Shown: positions 11,080 through 20,413 of the stretch, one piece after another
Position numbering within the stretch: the first letter of the stretch is position 1
How the letters are laid out: each line of letters opens with the position of its first letter
Made by a program: the position numbers and the translations under genes
Notes under the pieces: generated by a model
The model's database searches: none
What the model was told of the DNA's origin: nothing
What the model saw: the letters and a program-made list of their open reading frames with translations, nothing else
DNA from: Nitrosomonas sp. Nm34
GTDB lineage: Bacteria; Pseudomonadota; Gammaproteobacteria; Burkholderiales; Nitrosomonadaceae
Length of the DNA: 64,000 nt
Direction: 5' to 3'
Assembly (NCBI RefSeq): GCF_900113925.1
Contig: NZ_FORD01000017.1
Location: 1 to 64,000 of the forward strand

Positions 11080-11930
11080 GGTCTGTTGACATTTCATATA
11101 GGTAGCCACAGCTATCCACACGCTATGGCTACCCTACTCTCGTAATTTCGCTTCAGTTTTCGTATCGTGTTGCTATTGCCCGATATGCTTTAGCCGGGCA
11201 ATAGCATTCTCCAGCCAATGCCGGTATTGATTAAACCCCAATCCATATCTGCACTACTCTTCAGTGAGTTGCGCTTTCCCGGTATCACAGCCCGAGCGAC
11301 CTTCTTCGTTATCTGTTCCCGTAACCATTCGCTGTCATAGCCCTTGTCTGCAACTATTGCTTTTGCGTCAGGCAACCTGGCAATCAAATCAGGTGCGGCA
11401 AAACAGTCATTGACTTCTCCACCGGTGATTTCAAACTCAACTGGCAAGCCATAACCATCGACCGCTAAATGGATCTTGGTGGTATTGCCTGCACGGCTTT
11501 TCCTGAGAGCCTGCGATGCTTGACTCGCTGCTCCCGCACTATGTTGATGCGCTTTAACATAACTGCCATCCATAAATCTCCATTCCTAATCCGGATCAAC
11601 AGCCAATGCTTTGAAAATATTGAGCCATTTCCTGCTCAATGACCCTGCATTGAATCATTTATAGATAAAATTCCAGCAGCCGAACACCTGGGGCAGACCG
11701 CGCCATAGACAGCCAACCCGCATTCGATACAGTATGCCTTCTACCGTCATGCGCAGATTGCGCTTGTTATCAATCGATTCTTGAAGCAGAATCTTCTCCA
11801 GCTTCGACCAGTACTCATCATTGAGCCTCATTCGGGGCATCGCAAACTCGTTTTGTTGGTGGTAGGGGAACCCCAATATGACGAGTTTGTTTCTATCTAT
11901 GAAACACTTATATTAAAACGTCAACAGGCT
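11080..11930 (-). mobile_element. Decayed IS5-family insertion sequence, complete ends
   Basis: An 851-bp element with imperfect 11-bp terminal repeats: GGTCTGTTGAC on the left and GTCAACAGGCT on the right, 9 of 11 matching. It is flanked by CTAG on both sides (11076-11079 and 11931-11934), a 4-bp target duplication. The transposase runs leftward and is broken (see next entry). It is related to the element cut by the left window edge, in opposite orientation. Confidence 0.92.
11094..11840 (-). pseudogene. IS5-family transposase, two nonsense codons and a frameshift
   Basis: Reading begins at MPRMRLNDEYWSKLEK (11840). The frame meets TGA after CWNFIYK (11655-11657), continues in the same frame as FNAGSLSRKWLNIFKALAVD, meets TAG just before EWRFMDGSYVKAHQHSAGAA, and then stays open to 11190. 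Near 11240 the frame shifts: the correct continuation FNQYRHWLENAIARLKH is in another frame. Further damage follows, including a 1-base loss relative to the copy at 2-91. The DDE segments (MDGSYVKAHQ, ADKGYDSEWLR) are still readable. It cannot make an active protein, but the ends could be moved by a relative's transposase. Confidence 0.88.
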
Positions 11931-12096
11931 CTAGCGTCCAGAGAGTTTTAATTTTTTAAAGAAAAGCATTTATTGAACATTATTGTCAAAGCAATAACGG
12001 CTTCTTTCGCTGTTCATTCAAAATTGGTGGTATTCTAAAATAGAATTTCCGATCTTGAAGATTTGTAGGCTAAATCTCTTGCAAAAGGAGCGAATT

Positions 12097-12480
12097 ATGA
12101 CTATTACCCTTAATCATACGATTGTGCCGTGCATTGATAAGCAAGCGTCTGCAGAGCTTTATTGCAGATTATTTGGTTTTGAATATTTGGGTAAATTCTC
12201 CCACTTTATTGTGGTGCGGGTGAACGATACGCTATGCTTGGATTTTGATAACAAGGAAAAATTTGAATCGCACCATTATGCATTTAAAGTTTCCGAGCAG
12301 GAGTTTGGCGAAATCTTTGCGCGCTTGCAGGCAGAGAAGCTTAAATATGGCAGTGGTCCTACTGACGCAGAGAATATGACGATCAACCACAATTATGGAG
12401 GGCGCGGAGTTTATTTCCGTGATCCAAATGGACATCTGTTGGAGCTGCTTACGGCAGATTATGAAATGCCTCCACAATAG
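12097..12480 (+). CDS. VOC-superfamily (glyoxalase/dioxygenase-fold) protein
   Basis: A 127-residue single-domain vicinal-oxygen-chelate protein. Possible metal ligands at the usual sites are the His in TLNHTIVPC, the His in SHHYAFKV and the Glu in GHLLELLTA. FRDPNGHLLEL is the family's C-terminal signature. The start at 12097 is chosen because AAAAGGAGCG lies 8-9 bases upstream; an in-frame codon at 12055 lacks such a site. VOC proteins include lactoylglutathione lyases, fosfomycin-type resistance proteins and dioxygenases, and nothing here fixes the activity. Its neighbours are the decayed IS and the fluoride genes. Confidence 0.85.
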   Translation: MTITLNHTIVPCIDKQASAELYCRLFGFEYLGKFSHFIVVRVNDTLCLDFDNKEKFESHHYAFKVSEQEFGEIFARLQAEKLKYGSGPTDAENMTINHNYGGRGVYFRDPNGHLLELLTADYEMPPQ

Positions 12481-12525
12481 CTTACTTCCAGGTGGAGTTG
12501 TCACACCAGAGTGAGAATGAGCTGT

Positions 12526-12843
12526 TCAGTGTTCTTCGCTCATACCATATTCTATTGGTGTTTTGATGAAGAAGATATTGATTCCTTCTTCGTGTAGTCG
12601 GTTAAATATGTGTTTGGCCTCAGCTTCACTCAGCGCCATCGTTACTTCGATGGGCTGATCACTCAGCTCGAAAAAATGTGCTGCATGTAGTTTGCCATCA
12701 TGACCGTAACCTTGGGTTGCAGCAATTAATGTGGCACCTCGGATACCGAGTCTGCGCGATTCTTGTAATAACCATTCACCCAAGGGTAAGCCATCATGTT
12801 GACGGGCTTGTTGGGTAAAAAAAGTCAATTGATAACCATGCAT
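12526..12843 (-). CDS. DUF190 PII-like protein
   Basis: A 105-residue DUF190 protein, a small PII-like ferredoxin-fold family. Typical pieces are MHGYQLTFF, GLPLGEWLLQESRRLGIRGATLI and GYGHDGKLHAAHFFEL. It lies 18 bases after crcB on the same strand. DUF190 genes often accompany crcB, so a regulatory or accessory role in fluoride export is a reasonable inference rather than a demonstrated function. The rising-helix and loop pattern suggests trimer formation as in PII. Confidence 0.83.
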   Translation of the reverse strand: MHGYQLTFFTQQARQHDGLPLGEWLLQESRRLGIRGATLIAATQGYGHDGKLHAAHFFELSDQPIEVTMALSEAEAKHIFNRLHEEGINIFFIKTPIEYGMSEEH

Positions 12844-12861
12844 AGTCTTTCTTCCTTGAAT

Positions 12862-13245
12862 TTAGGCGCTCCTTAAGAGCGAAATTGTTACTAACCCGAG
12901 CATTGTCATCAACAATGATCCTATCACATGTAGACTGATAGCACCGGCTGCTAAGAGTATTCGTTCCTGTTGAATGAGTGTGATAACTTCTGCCGAGAAG
13001 GTAGAGAAAGTCGTGAGTCCACCAAGGAAGCCAGTAATAATAAATAAACGCCACTGGGGGGCAAGCTCAGGGTGATTGGCAAATAGGGAAATTGCTATAC
13101 CTATTAAATAGCTGCCAATGAGATTGGCGATGAGCGTTCCTGGCGGAATGGCTGGAAATAGTGTGTTGAGCGTGCTTCCAAGGAGCCACCGCAGGAGAGC
13201 GCCTAACGATGCACCGATGCAAATGGCGAGTATGGAATGAAACAT
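12862..13245 (-). CDS. crcB: Fluoride-specific ion channel CrcB/Fluc
   Basis: A 127-residue inner-membrane protein with four hydrophobic helices. It carries the Fluc motifs [10 protein letters not shown] (~12-21), [16 protein letters not shown] (~34-49) and the central [15 protein letters not shown] (~73-87), whose TTFST segment lines the fluoride path. Fluc channels work as antiparallel dimers that let fluoride leave the cytoplasm. It is first in a two-gene unit with the DUF190 gene. I looked for a crcB-type fluoride riboswitch in the ~100-base leader and could not recognise one. Confidence 0.93.
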   Translation of the reverse strand: MFHSILAICIGASLGALLRWLLGSTLNTLFPAIPPGTLIANLIGSYLIGIAISLFANHPELAPQWRLFIITGFLGGLTTFSTFSAEVITLIQQERILLAAGAISLHVIGSLLMTMLGLVTISLLRSA

Positions 13246-13402
13246 ATACTTCTATGATTCCGGATAATGATTAATTAACTAAAGTTGGTAGCTGATATGT
13301 TATACAACAAATTAAATTGATTCAGAGTTTTCGTCAGAATGATCTTATTTGTGCTATCCAAAAACCAATAAACCTATATTTTTGTTATACCGATTACCTC
13401 AA

Positions 13403-15163
13403 ATGATTAATTTGTTGCGTATAGGCCATGATCGCTGGCAGAAGACCAGAATGGTAGTGGCCTTCGTTGCGCCCTATAAAAGGCAGGTTGCTTTCAGCCT
13501 GGTAGCGCTGTTGTTTACTGCAACGATCATGCTTTCAATCGGGCAGGGCATTCGCCTGCTGATCGATCGTGGCCTGGCTACCCAATCAGTTGAGCTGCTG
13601 ACGCAGTATATGCTTATTTTCATATTGTTGATTATCGCGCTGGCGGTAGGTACCTTTACGCGCTTTTACTGGGTGACCTGGCTGGGCGAGCGTGTGGTAG
13701 CGGATATCCGCTGCAAAGTATTCGATCATTTAATCCATCTGCACCCTGGTTTTTTTGAAAATAACCGCAGTCTTGAAATTCAATCACGCTTGACTGCAGA
13801 TATGACATTACTGCAAACCGTGGTTGGTTCATCTGTTTCAGTTGCTTTGCGTAATCTGGTAATGCTGCTGGGAGGGGTGGTCTGGCTATTTATAACCAAT
13901 GCCAAGTTGACAGCACTGGTGTTGGTCAGCGTGCCGTTGGTGGTAGCGCCTATTCTGGTGTTTGGGCGCAGGGTACGGCGTCTGTCCCGTCAGAGCCAGG
14001 ACAAGGTAGCAGCAGTAGGTGCTTATATCGGCGAGATACTAGGGCAGATAAAAACTGTGCAAGCTTACAACCATCAGGCGATCGATAAGATCAATTTTCA
14101 TCGGCATGTGGAAGATGCTTTTGCCATAGCCAAGCAACGAACCATTCAACGCGCATGGTTAATCACCGCGGTGATTATCCTGGTGTTTGGCGCAGTAGGT
14201 CTGGTCCTTTGGGTGGGAGGTATGGATGTGATTGCAGGGCAGATTAGTGGAGGTGAATTGGCAGCATTTGTTTTTTACAGTGTTATCGTAGGTTCTGCGG
14301 TGGGTTCGATTTCAGAGGTTCTGGGAGAACTGCAACGTGCTGCGGGTGCCGCTGAGCGTACTGTCGAGTTATTATCTGCTCCCAGTCAGATCGTATCGCC
14401 TGCCCATCCCAAATCCTTGCTGAACGTATCGGGTCATATCGAAATAGAGCAATTGTGTTTTGCTTATCCCTCGCGTCCTGATGTGCTTGCCCTCAATAAA
14501 TTGTCATTGACTATTAAACCCGGCGAGATGCTGGCGCTGGTCGGGCCATCAGGTGCCGGAAAATCGACCTTGCTGGATTTGCTATTACGTTTCTATGATC
14601 CGCAATCTGGTTGCATCAAGCTGGAAGGGATCGATATCCGGCAGATGGAAATAACAGCGTTACGAGCAAGTTTTGGATTAGTGTCACAAAATCCCATCTT
14701 ATTTTATGGCACCATCAGCGATAATCTTCGTTATGCCCGCCAGGATGCAACGGATGCAGAAGTAGAAATGGCTGCCAAAGCAGCCTACGCACATGAGTTT
14801 ATCGTTAACTTGCCAAAAGGCTATCAAACGCATCTGGGTGACGCAGGTTTAGGATTGTCAGGTGGGCAGAAACAGCGGATTGCGATCGCTCGCGCCATTT
14901 TAGCTAATGCAGCGATTTTGTTGCTGGATGAAGCGACCAGTGCATTGGATGCAGAAAGTGAATATTGGGTCAAGCAAGCGCTATCTCAGTTGATGGCACA
15001 TCGTACTACGATAGCGATTGCGCATCGCTTGAGTACAGTCAAATCAGCGGATAGGATCGCAGTACTTAATCATGGGCGTGTAGAAGCACTCGGTACGCAC
15101 GCAGAATTGATGGCAACCAGTGAGCTTTATGCACGATTGGCAGCGCTGCAGTTTGAAACTTAA
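13403..15163 (+). CDS. MsbA-related ABC exporter (fused permease-ATPase half transporter)
   Basis: An N-terminal six-helix ABC exporter domain (~20-310) joined to an ATPase domain with Walker A GPSGAGKST, signature LSGGQKQR, Walker B ILLLDEATSALD and the H-loop in IAHRLST. It acts as a homodimer in the inner membrane. The overall pattern fits the MsbA-related group of lipid or hydrophobic-compound exporters, but the substrate cannot be read from sequence. The start is uncertain: ATG 13403 (MINLLRIGHDRW) is preferred over a TTG at 13349; neither has a strong ribosome site. It converges with moeB. Confidence 0.88.
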   Translation: MINLLRIGHDRWQKTRMVVAFVAPYKRQVAFSLVALLFTATIMLSIGQGIRLLIDRGLATQSVELLTQYMLIFILLIIALAVGTFTRFYWVTWLGERVVADIRCKVFDHLIHLHPGFFENNRSLEIQSRLTADMTLLQTVVGSSVSVALRNLVMLLGGVVWLFITNAKLTALVLVSVPLVVAPILVFGRRVRRLSRQSQDKVAAVGAYIGEILGQIKTVQAYNHQAIDKINFHRHVEDAFAIAKQRTIQRAWLITAVIILVFGAVGLVLWVGGMDVIAGQISGGELAAFVFYSVIVGSAVGSISEVLGELQRAAGAAERTVELLSAPSQIVSPAHPKSLLNVSGHIEIEQLCFAYPSRPDVLALNKLSLTIKPGEMLALVGPSGAGKSTLLDLLLRFYDPQSGCIKLEGIDIRQMEITALRASFGLVSQNPILFYGTISDNLRYARQDATDAEVEMAAKAAYAHEFIVNLPKGYQTHLGDAGLGLSGGQKQRIAIARAILANAAILLLDEATSALDAESEYWVKQALSQLMAHRTTIAIAHRLSTVKSADRIAVLNHGRVEALGTHAELMATSELYARLAALQFET

Positions 15164-15234
15164 TGAACAAACTTAATGGATGAGTAAGATAGTAGCATAC
15201 ACAGTAAGCTAGAGTTTATCCACCGTCGTTGCTC

Positions 15235-15999
15235 TTATTTGCTGAGCTGGAACTTGGAACTACAAGCTTCGCAGGCAGGATCTTTTTTTAAATTGATGGT
15301 TCGCCATTTCATTGTCAGCCCATCGAGTAAAAGTAAACGTCCGTTGAGTGTTTCGCCAATGCCCAGCAAAACTTTGATTGTTTCCGCTGCTTGAGTACAA
15401 CCGATGATCCCGGCTAAAGGTGCAAATACTCCCATCACAGCACAGTTGGGATCATTATCTTCACCAGAAAGAGGAAAAAGACAATGGTAACAGGGATTGT
15501 CGGCAGTACGCAGATCAAATACAGAGACCTGGCCATCAAAGCCCATCACGGCCCCTGAGATCAGAGGTTTTTTCTGAATAATACAAGCTTGGTTGATGGC
15601 ATGACGAGTGGCAAAATTATCGCTCGCATCAACCACGGCATCAGCGGAAGAAAGCAGATGCACCAGCATTTCTTCTGTTGCTGGTTCTTGCAAAGTCATA
15701 ATTTCGACTTCTGGATTGATATGATTAAGCGTTCTTCGAGCAGAGGTCGTTTTAGGTTCGCCAATCGCGTCAGTATTATGGATAATTTGCCTTTGCAAAT
15801 TAGTTAAGTCGACGTTATCTTTGTCACAGATAACAATTTTTCCGATACCACTGGCAGCCAGATAAAGCGCGGCGGGGGAACCGAGTCCCCCCGCCCCAAC
15901 GATCAGTATGCATGATTGCGTTAGCTTTTCTTGTCCCCTTACATCAATTTGGGGCAGCAAAATATGGCGACTATAACGCAATAGCTGACTGTCATTCAC
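15235..15999 (-). CDS. moeB: MoeB/ThiF-type adenylyltransferase
   Basis: An E1-like enzyme that adenylates the C-terminus of a ubiquitin-fold sulfur carrier (MoaD or ThiS). It shows the ATP-binding loop VGAGGLGSPA (34-43), an acidic stretch at CDKDNVDLTNLQRQ (58-71), and two zinc CxxC pairs, C170/C173 and C243/C246. The length of 254 fits MoeB, which lacks the rhodanese domain of MOCS3/MoeZ. It lies 50 bases after ctpA on the same strand, last in a gpmA-envC-ctpA-moeB run. ThiF is the main alternative identity. Confidence 0.88.
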   Translation of the reverse strand: MNDSQLLRYSRHILLPQIDVRGQEKLTQSCILIVGAGGLGSPAALYLAASGIGKIVICDKDNVDLTNLQRQIIHNTDAIGEPKTTSARRTLNHINPEVEIMTLQEPATEEMLVHLLSSADAVVDASDNFATRHAINQACIIQKKPLISGAVMGFDGQVSVFDLRTADNPCYHCLFPLSGEDNDPNCAVMGVFAPLAGIIGCTQAAETIKVLLGIGETLNGRLLLLDGLTMKWRTINLKKDPACEACSSKFQLSK

Positions 16000-16048
16000 A
16001 ATCCTTCCGCCTCACTTTTCAGCTATTGCATTACTTAGCACTTAGAAA

Positions 16049-17485
16049 TCAGCTACTTTTTTTCGCTGTTTTTGTAGATTTTCTTTTTGCATCGGCATCC
16101 ATTCCTTTCAGATGCTTAATTGCTTTGGTAAGCAGCACATCATCATTAGAACCAAACTCTATAGGAGTTTTTTTCTTGGAGCTAGATTTTTTGCTTTTAG
16201 GCTTCTCATCCGATTCATTAGCTTTTTGTGAGTCTACAGCATCAATTTTTAAGACTTCATCCACTTTGTTACTACGCAGATGCCGGCTAAGATCTGATTC
16301 ACGCAATTGCCGGGAGGCGTCATCCGTTTCATCGATAATATCCGGTGTGATGCCCTTGGCCTGAATGGACTGGCCGTTAGGTGTGTAGTAGCGGGCTGTA
16401 GTCAACTTGATCGCAGTATTGTTGCCAAGTGGAAGAATAGTTTGCACTGAGCCTTTGCCAAATGTTTGGGTGCCCATCACGATGGAGCGCTTGTGATCCT
16501 GTAGCGCACCTGCAACAATTTCAGAGGCGGAAGCTGAGCCCCCGTTGACAAGTGTAACCATGGGGACTGTTTTAATTTCCGATGGTAATCCTGCTATAAA
16601 ATCTTTACCTGGTCCACGCAGATAATATTCAGGATTAGCCAGGAGCCGCATTTTTGCATCATTTGTACGCCCCTCTGTATAAACAATGAGTGCATTAGCG
16701 GGAAGAAACGCTGCTGACACTGCTACAGCACTGTTGAGTAATCCGCCGGGGTCGTTTCTTAAATCAAGTACCAGCCCTTTCATCGGAGTTTTACTTTCTT
16801 TAAATAGCTTTTCAATTGCCTGGGCCAAATTTTCACCTGTCTGTTCCTGGAACTGCGTGACGCGCAAATAGCCATAACCAGGTTCAACTAATTTGGCTTT
16901 GACACTTTCGATTTTGATAATAGCACGCGTTAATGTAAATTCCAGTGGCTCGCCTTCGCCTTCCCGAGCGATAGTCAGTGTAATCGAAGTGTTAGGTTTA
17001 CCTCGCATGAGCTTGATGGCCTCATTAAGGGTCATACCTTTCACTGCGGTATCATCTAGTTTGATAATCAAATCACCTGTTTTGATACCCGCTCGAAATG
17101 CTGGTGTGTCCTCAATAGGTGAAATGACTTTAACCAACCCATCTTCCATGGTCACTTGGATACCGAGCCCACCAAATTCGCCTTGTGTGCCGATTTGCAA
17201 TTCTTTATATTCTTCGCTATCCAAATAGGCAGAGTGTGGATCCAAGCCAACCAGCATGCCGTTGATGGCTTCAGTAATAAGTTTCTTATCATCAACCGGT
17301 TCAACATAATCGCTTTTAATACGACCAAACACCTGGGTAAAAGCTCGTAACTCTTCGATTGGGAGAGGAGGCAATTCCGCTTTGAGTGCTTTATCAGCAA
17401 CAGCGGAAAAGTTGAGACTGATCATCACTCCGGCAGCAACTCCAGAGAGGATTAAACTAAGTTTTTTAATAAAATTATGCATCAC
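16049..17485 (-). CDS. ctpA: C-terminal processing protease, S41 family
   Basis: A periplasmic serine protease with an N-terminal signal/anchor (KKLSLILSGVAAGVMISL), a PDZ domain (~95-180, GLGIQVTMEDGLVKVISPI) and an S41 domain. The catalytic Ser lies in GGSASASEI (~317) and the Lys in FGKGSVQT (~343), as in the Ser-Lys dyad of Tsp/CtpA. After residue ~400 comes a Lys/Ser-rich tail with low complexity. Homologues trim cell-wall hydrolases and other envelope proteins, which fits its place directly after envC (43 bases). Confidence 0.93.
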   Translation of the reverse strand: MMHNFIKKLSLILSGVAAGVMISLNFSAVADKALKAELPPLPIEELRAFTQVFGRIKSDYVEPVDDKKLITEAINGMLVGLDPHSAYLDSEEYKELQIGTQGEFGGLGIQVTMEDGLVKVISPIEDTPAFRAGIKTGDLIIKLDDTAVKGMTLNEAIKLMRGKPNTSITLTIAREGEGEPLEFTLTRAIIKIESVKAKLVEPGYGYLRVTQFQEQTGENLAQAIEKLFKESKTPMKGLVLDLRNDPGGLLNSAVAVSAAFLPANALIVYTEGRTNDAKMRLLANPEYYLRGPGKDFIAGLPSEIKTVPMVTLVNGGSASASEIVAGALQDHKRSIVMGTQTFGKGSVQTILPLGNNTAIKLTTARYYTPNGQSIQAKGITPDIIDETDDASRQLRESDLSRHLRSNKVDEVLKIDAVDSQKANESDEKPKSKKSSSKKKTPIEFGSNDDVLLTKAIKHLKGMDADAKRKSTKTAKKSS

Positions 17486-17528
17486 GTATTCTCCGCGCCT
17501 ATCAACTTTACTATTTTTACCATAAATT

Positions 17529-18791
17529 TCATTCTATTATCATCCAAATTAATGGGTCAAATGGTTTACCCTGGTGTCGCAATTCAAAGTATAAACCTGA
17601 TTCACGATGACCACCGCTGTTTCCTACAGTCGCTATCGTATCGCCACTTCGAACTCGATCGCCAACACGTTTGTAGATGGCTTCATTGTAGCCATAAAGA
17701 CTCATATAATTGTTGCCATGATCTAAAATCATAAGGTTCCCAAATCCACGCAACCAATCGGCAAATACAACTTGTCCGCTTGCTATTGCCTTTACTTCAT
17801 TACCGTTTTGAGAGCGAATAAATAATCCTTTCCATTTAATTCCTCCCTCCTGCCGTGGACTGTCAAAACGGTTGACAAGTTCCCCTCGTACTGGTAATCG
17901 CAGTTGGCCTTTGAGTGATTCAAATGAACGTCCGCTTGCAGAAGAATCCGGAAGCAAGTTGTTATGATGTAATGGTTGAGTAAATTTATCTGTGGCAGGG
18001 GGGGGAGATTTTTGGGGGGCATGCTTTTTGGGTGTAGGTTTTTTTTGACTAAGCAGTCTATTGATTTCTTCTACGAGCTTAGACAGCCGCTGCTCATCGC
18101 TTTTAAGCTTGGTAATTTCCCGCTGTTGCTGGATAATTTCTTCAGAAAGATTTGCAAGAATTTCTTCGCGCTTCATCTTTTCTTGTTCAAGTTGTTGTTT
18201 TTTTTTAGTTTGCTCAGATTGAATTTTTACAATTTCTTCTCTTTTTGTGTGGCTCTCGCGAGTTAATAGGTCTAATTGTTCAAGCTGGGTACGTAAGGTA
18301 TTGATATTTTCGGAGCGTGCTCGCTTGAGATATCCATAATAATGAAGATTGCGAGCTATTTGATTGGGATCCTGCTGTTTGAGCAGTAACTGCATGTAAT
18401 CTTGCTGCCCTTTTATGTATTGATAGTAAAGCATCTTACCAAGCTGCTCTTGCTGCATTTTAATTTCACTTTGAGTTTGTTTAGATTGCTCCGATAATTG
18501 AGCAAGACTCATATTGGCGTCGATCAATTGTTGAGCAAGCGTGACTAATATTCGATTGGTTTTGCTAATAGCGCGTTCTGATTCGCGTAAGGTATCTGCT
18601 GCTTCAGTTTTAGATGTTTCCTTGCTTGCCAGCTCTTTCTGTAACGCTTTAATGCGCTTTTGTAACTGTTTTAAGTCTTTACTGGCTGGAGGATTGGCAT
18701 AAAGCTGGCCAGCACATATAAGAGCTAAAAAAAAGAGAGCTAAAAAAAACGTTATGATTTTGCGCAGTGTATCATTTCCATGGGAATACAT
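17529..18791 (-). CDS. envC: Murein hydrolase activator EnvC (degenerate M23/LytM domain)
   Basis: A 420-residue periplasmic protein: signal sequence (~10-32), long coiled coil (~36-245) rich in Lys/Glu/Gln, a Pro/Lys linker with KKPTPKKHAPQK, and a LytM domain (~295-420). In the LytM domain the zinc-binding positions of active M23 peptidases are replaced: the HxxxD region reads GGIKWKGLFI, and the final HxH reads LYFELR. This matches EnvC, which activates cell-splitting amidases (AmiA/AmiB) rather than cutting murein itself. It sits between gpmA and ctpA. Confidence 0.92.
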   Translation of the reverse strand: MYSHGNDTLRKIITFFLALFFLALICAGQLYANPPASKDLKQLQKRIKALQKELASKETSKTEAADTLRESERAISKTNRILVTLAQQLIDANMSLAQLSEQSKQTQSEIKMQQEQLGKMLYYQYIKGQQDYMQLLLKQQDPNQIARNLHYYGYLKRARSENINTLRTQLEQLDLLTRESHTKREEIVKIQSEQTKKKQQLEQEKMKREEILANLSEEIIQQQREITKLKSDEQRLSKLVEEINRLLSQKKPTPKKHAPQKSPPPATDKFTQPLHHNNLLPDSSASGRSFESLKGQLRLPVRGELVNRFDSPRQEGGIKWKGLFIRSQNGNEVKAIASGQVVFADWLRGFGNLMILDHGNNYMSLYGYNEAIYKRVGDRVRSGDTIATVGNSGGHRESGLYFELRHQGKPFDPLIWMIIE

Positions 18792-18853
18792 GATTTATTT
18801 CAGATATATCATGCACAAGGTTTATGGGCGCGCGTTTTTGCGGACAGGTCAGA

Positions 18854-19603
18854 TTAAGCATTCGCTTTGGCCTGGTTTGCTACATCTGACATGGCTTTTT
18901 CAATTTCAGCTAAGTTGCCGAGATAGTAATTGCGTAAAGGTTTTAAGTTATCGCCGAGCTCATATACCAGAGGAATGCCAGTAGGGATGTTATAGTTAAG
19001 AATATCCTGATCTGAAATATTATCTAGATATTTAATGAGTGCGCGCAGGGAATTACCATGCGCTACGATAATTGCCTGTTGTCCTGCGCTGACTTGTGGC
19101 GCAATCGTTTGGATCCAGTAGGGTAAAAATCGAGTGGTGGTATCTTGGAGGCTCTCAGTCAGAGGAATATCCTGCTTCGACATATTGCTATAGCGAACAT
19201 CAAAACCCGGGTAGCGCTTATCATCCATTGTAAGGGCTGGAGGTTGAATATCGTAGCCACGTCGCCATAGCAAGACTTGTTTTTCGCCATAGTGGGCAGC
19301 TGTTTCTGCTTTGTTCAATCCTTGTAATGCGCCGTAATGCCGTTCATTCAGTCGCCAGCTAAGGTTAGTTGGGACCCACATCTGATCCATTTGATCAAGC
19401 GTGATCCAGAGTGTGCGAATGGCACGCTTTAATACTGAGGTATAAGCAACATCAAAGATAAATCCACTATCTCGTAGAAGCTGGCCAGCAGATTTGGCTT
19501 CTTCCTGTCCTTTTGGTGTTAAATCTACGTCTGTCCAGCCGGTAAAACGATTTTCTTTATTCCAAGTGCTTTCTCCATGCCGCAGGAGAACGAGTTTTTT
19601 CAT
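18854..19603 (-). CDS. gpmA: 2,3-bisphosphoglycerate-dependent phosphoglycerate mutase
   Basis: Glycolytic/gluconeogenic enzyme that interconverts 3- and 2-phosphoglycerate through a phosphohistidine. It has [18 protein letters not shown] with catalytic His9, the [14 protein letters not shown] motif, and the second His in [14 protein letters not shown]. The 249-residue length is normal for the dPGM type. The start at 19603 ([10 protein letters not shown]) is chosen because GAAGG lies just upstream; the TTG four codons earlier overlaps that site. First gene of the gpmA-envC-ctpA-moeB run, a linkage recalled from other betaproteobacteria. Confidence 0.95.
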   Translation of the reverse strand: MKKLVLLRHGESTWNKENRFTGWTDVDLTPKGQEEAKSAGQLLRDSGFIFDVAYTSVLKRAIRTLWITLDQMDQMWVPTNLSWRLNERHYGALQGLNKAETAAHYGEKQVLLWRRGYDIQPPALTMDDKRYPGFDVRYSNMSKQDIPLTESLQDTTTRFLPYWIQTIAPQVSAGQQAIIVAHGNSLRALIKYLDNISDQDILNYNIPTGIPLVYELGDNLKPLRNYYLGNLAEIEKAMSDVANQAKANA

Positions 19604-19980
19604 GTTGACCTTCAAAAGAAGAAGCTAATAGTTGATAAAATCGGAGTTTGTAAAAGTGGTTGAGACATTAGAATTTTATTATATTTTGACAAAGAACGCA
19701 GCATATTGCAGTGATCTTCGTTGTTTTTTTGTAGTTGGGCGATAAAAAAAGTGCATTTCTGCTTAAGCAGCGCTCAATTTAATTAAGTTTTTTAATAAAA
19801 GGTTGCAGCTGAATTGTGTAAGGCACGCTGTGGGTTATCTATTCCTTCATGATAACCTATGACGCTATTTTTTCATTATTCTCTCTTTCTTTCTTGTTTT
19901 CTAGAGATGGAGATTTGTGAATACTTTGCTAAAATAAAAGGTTAATAAAACTCAGAGAATTGGAACAGGCATTTACTTAT
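19604..19980. other. AT-rich divergent spacer between gpmA and yibN
   Basis: About 375 bases without a gene, separating two divergent operons. It is strongly AT-rich with many T runs and must hold both promoters. I saw TTGACA at 19686-19691 but no -10 box at a suitable distance, so I do not call a promoter. No RNA gene or repeat seen. Confidence 0.5.
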
Positions 19981-20397
19981 ATGGAATCAACCTTTTTACA
20001 GGAAAATGTTTTTTTTATTATTGCTGCTGTTATGAGTGGCGGTATGTTGTTATGGCCAATGCTTTCACGCAATTCTGCTAAAGAAATAGATGTTCAGAAA
20101 GCAATCAGGTTTATTAATTACGAAAATGCGGTAATACTCGATGTGAGGAATGATCGTGAATATGCTGAAGGTCATCCTCCAAATGCTAAGCATATTTCTG
20201 TCGAGGACATAAAGGAGCGCTGGCATGAACTGGAGAAGTTCCAGGATAAACCTATTGTTGTGATATTCCAGCCTGGCTTGCGTGCAGGTCATGCTGGTGC
20301 AGTTTTACGTAAAAATGGCTTCAAGAAAGTTTACAATCTTAACGGTGGTATTGATACATGGCGCCGAGAAAATCTTCCAATAGTAAAAGATCGCTAA
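19981..20397 (+). CDS. yibN: YibN-type membrane rhodanese-like protein, active-site Cys replaced
   Basis: One N-terminal membrane helix (FFIIAAVMSGGMLLWPML) followed by a rhodanese domain (~40-135: VILDVRNDREYAEGHPPNAKHI and GGIDTW). The active-site loop reads VVIFQPGLRAG, with Phe where sulfur-transferring rhodaneses have Cys (TTC instead of TGC), so classical transferase activity is unlikely. E. coli YibN, as I recall it, also lacks the canonical Cys loop. The order yibN-grxC-secB-gpsA matches the enterobacterial operon. The ATG at 19981 is preferred; a TTG at 19960 is possible. Confidence 0.85.
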   Translation: MESTFLQENVFFIIAAVMSGGMLLWPMLSRNSAKEIDVQKAIRFINYENAVILDVRNDREYAEGHPPNAKHISVEDIKERWHELEKFQDKPIVVIFQPGLRAGHAGAVLRKNGFKKVYNLNGGIDTWRRENLPIVKDR

Positions 20398-20413
20398 ATA
20401 GGTAAAAAAGAAT

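Noticed and set aside
13246-13402. Fluoride riboswitch upstream of crcB
   Set aside because: No recognisable conserved riboswitch core by eye on the minus strand; left for a covariance search.
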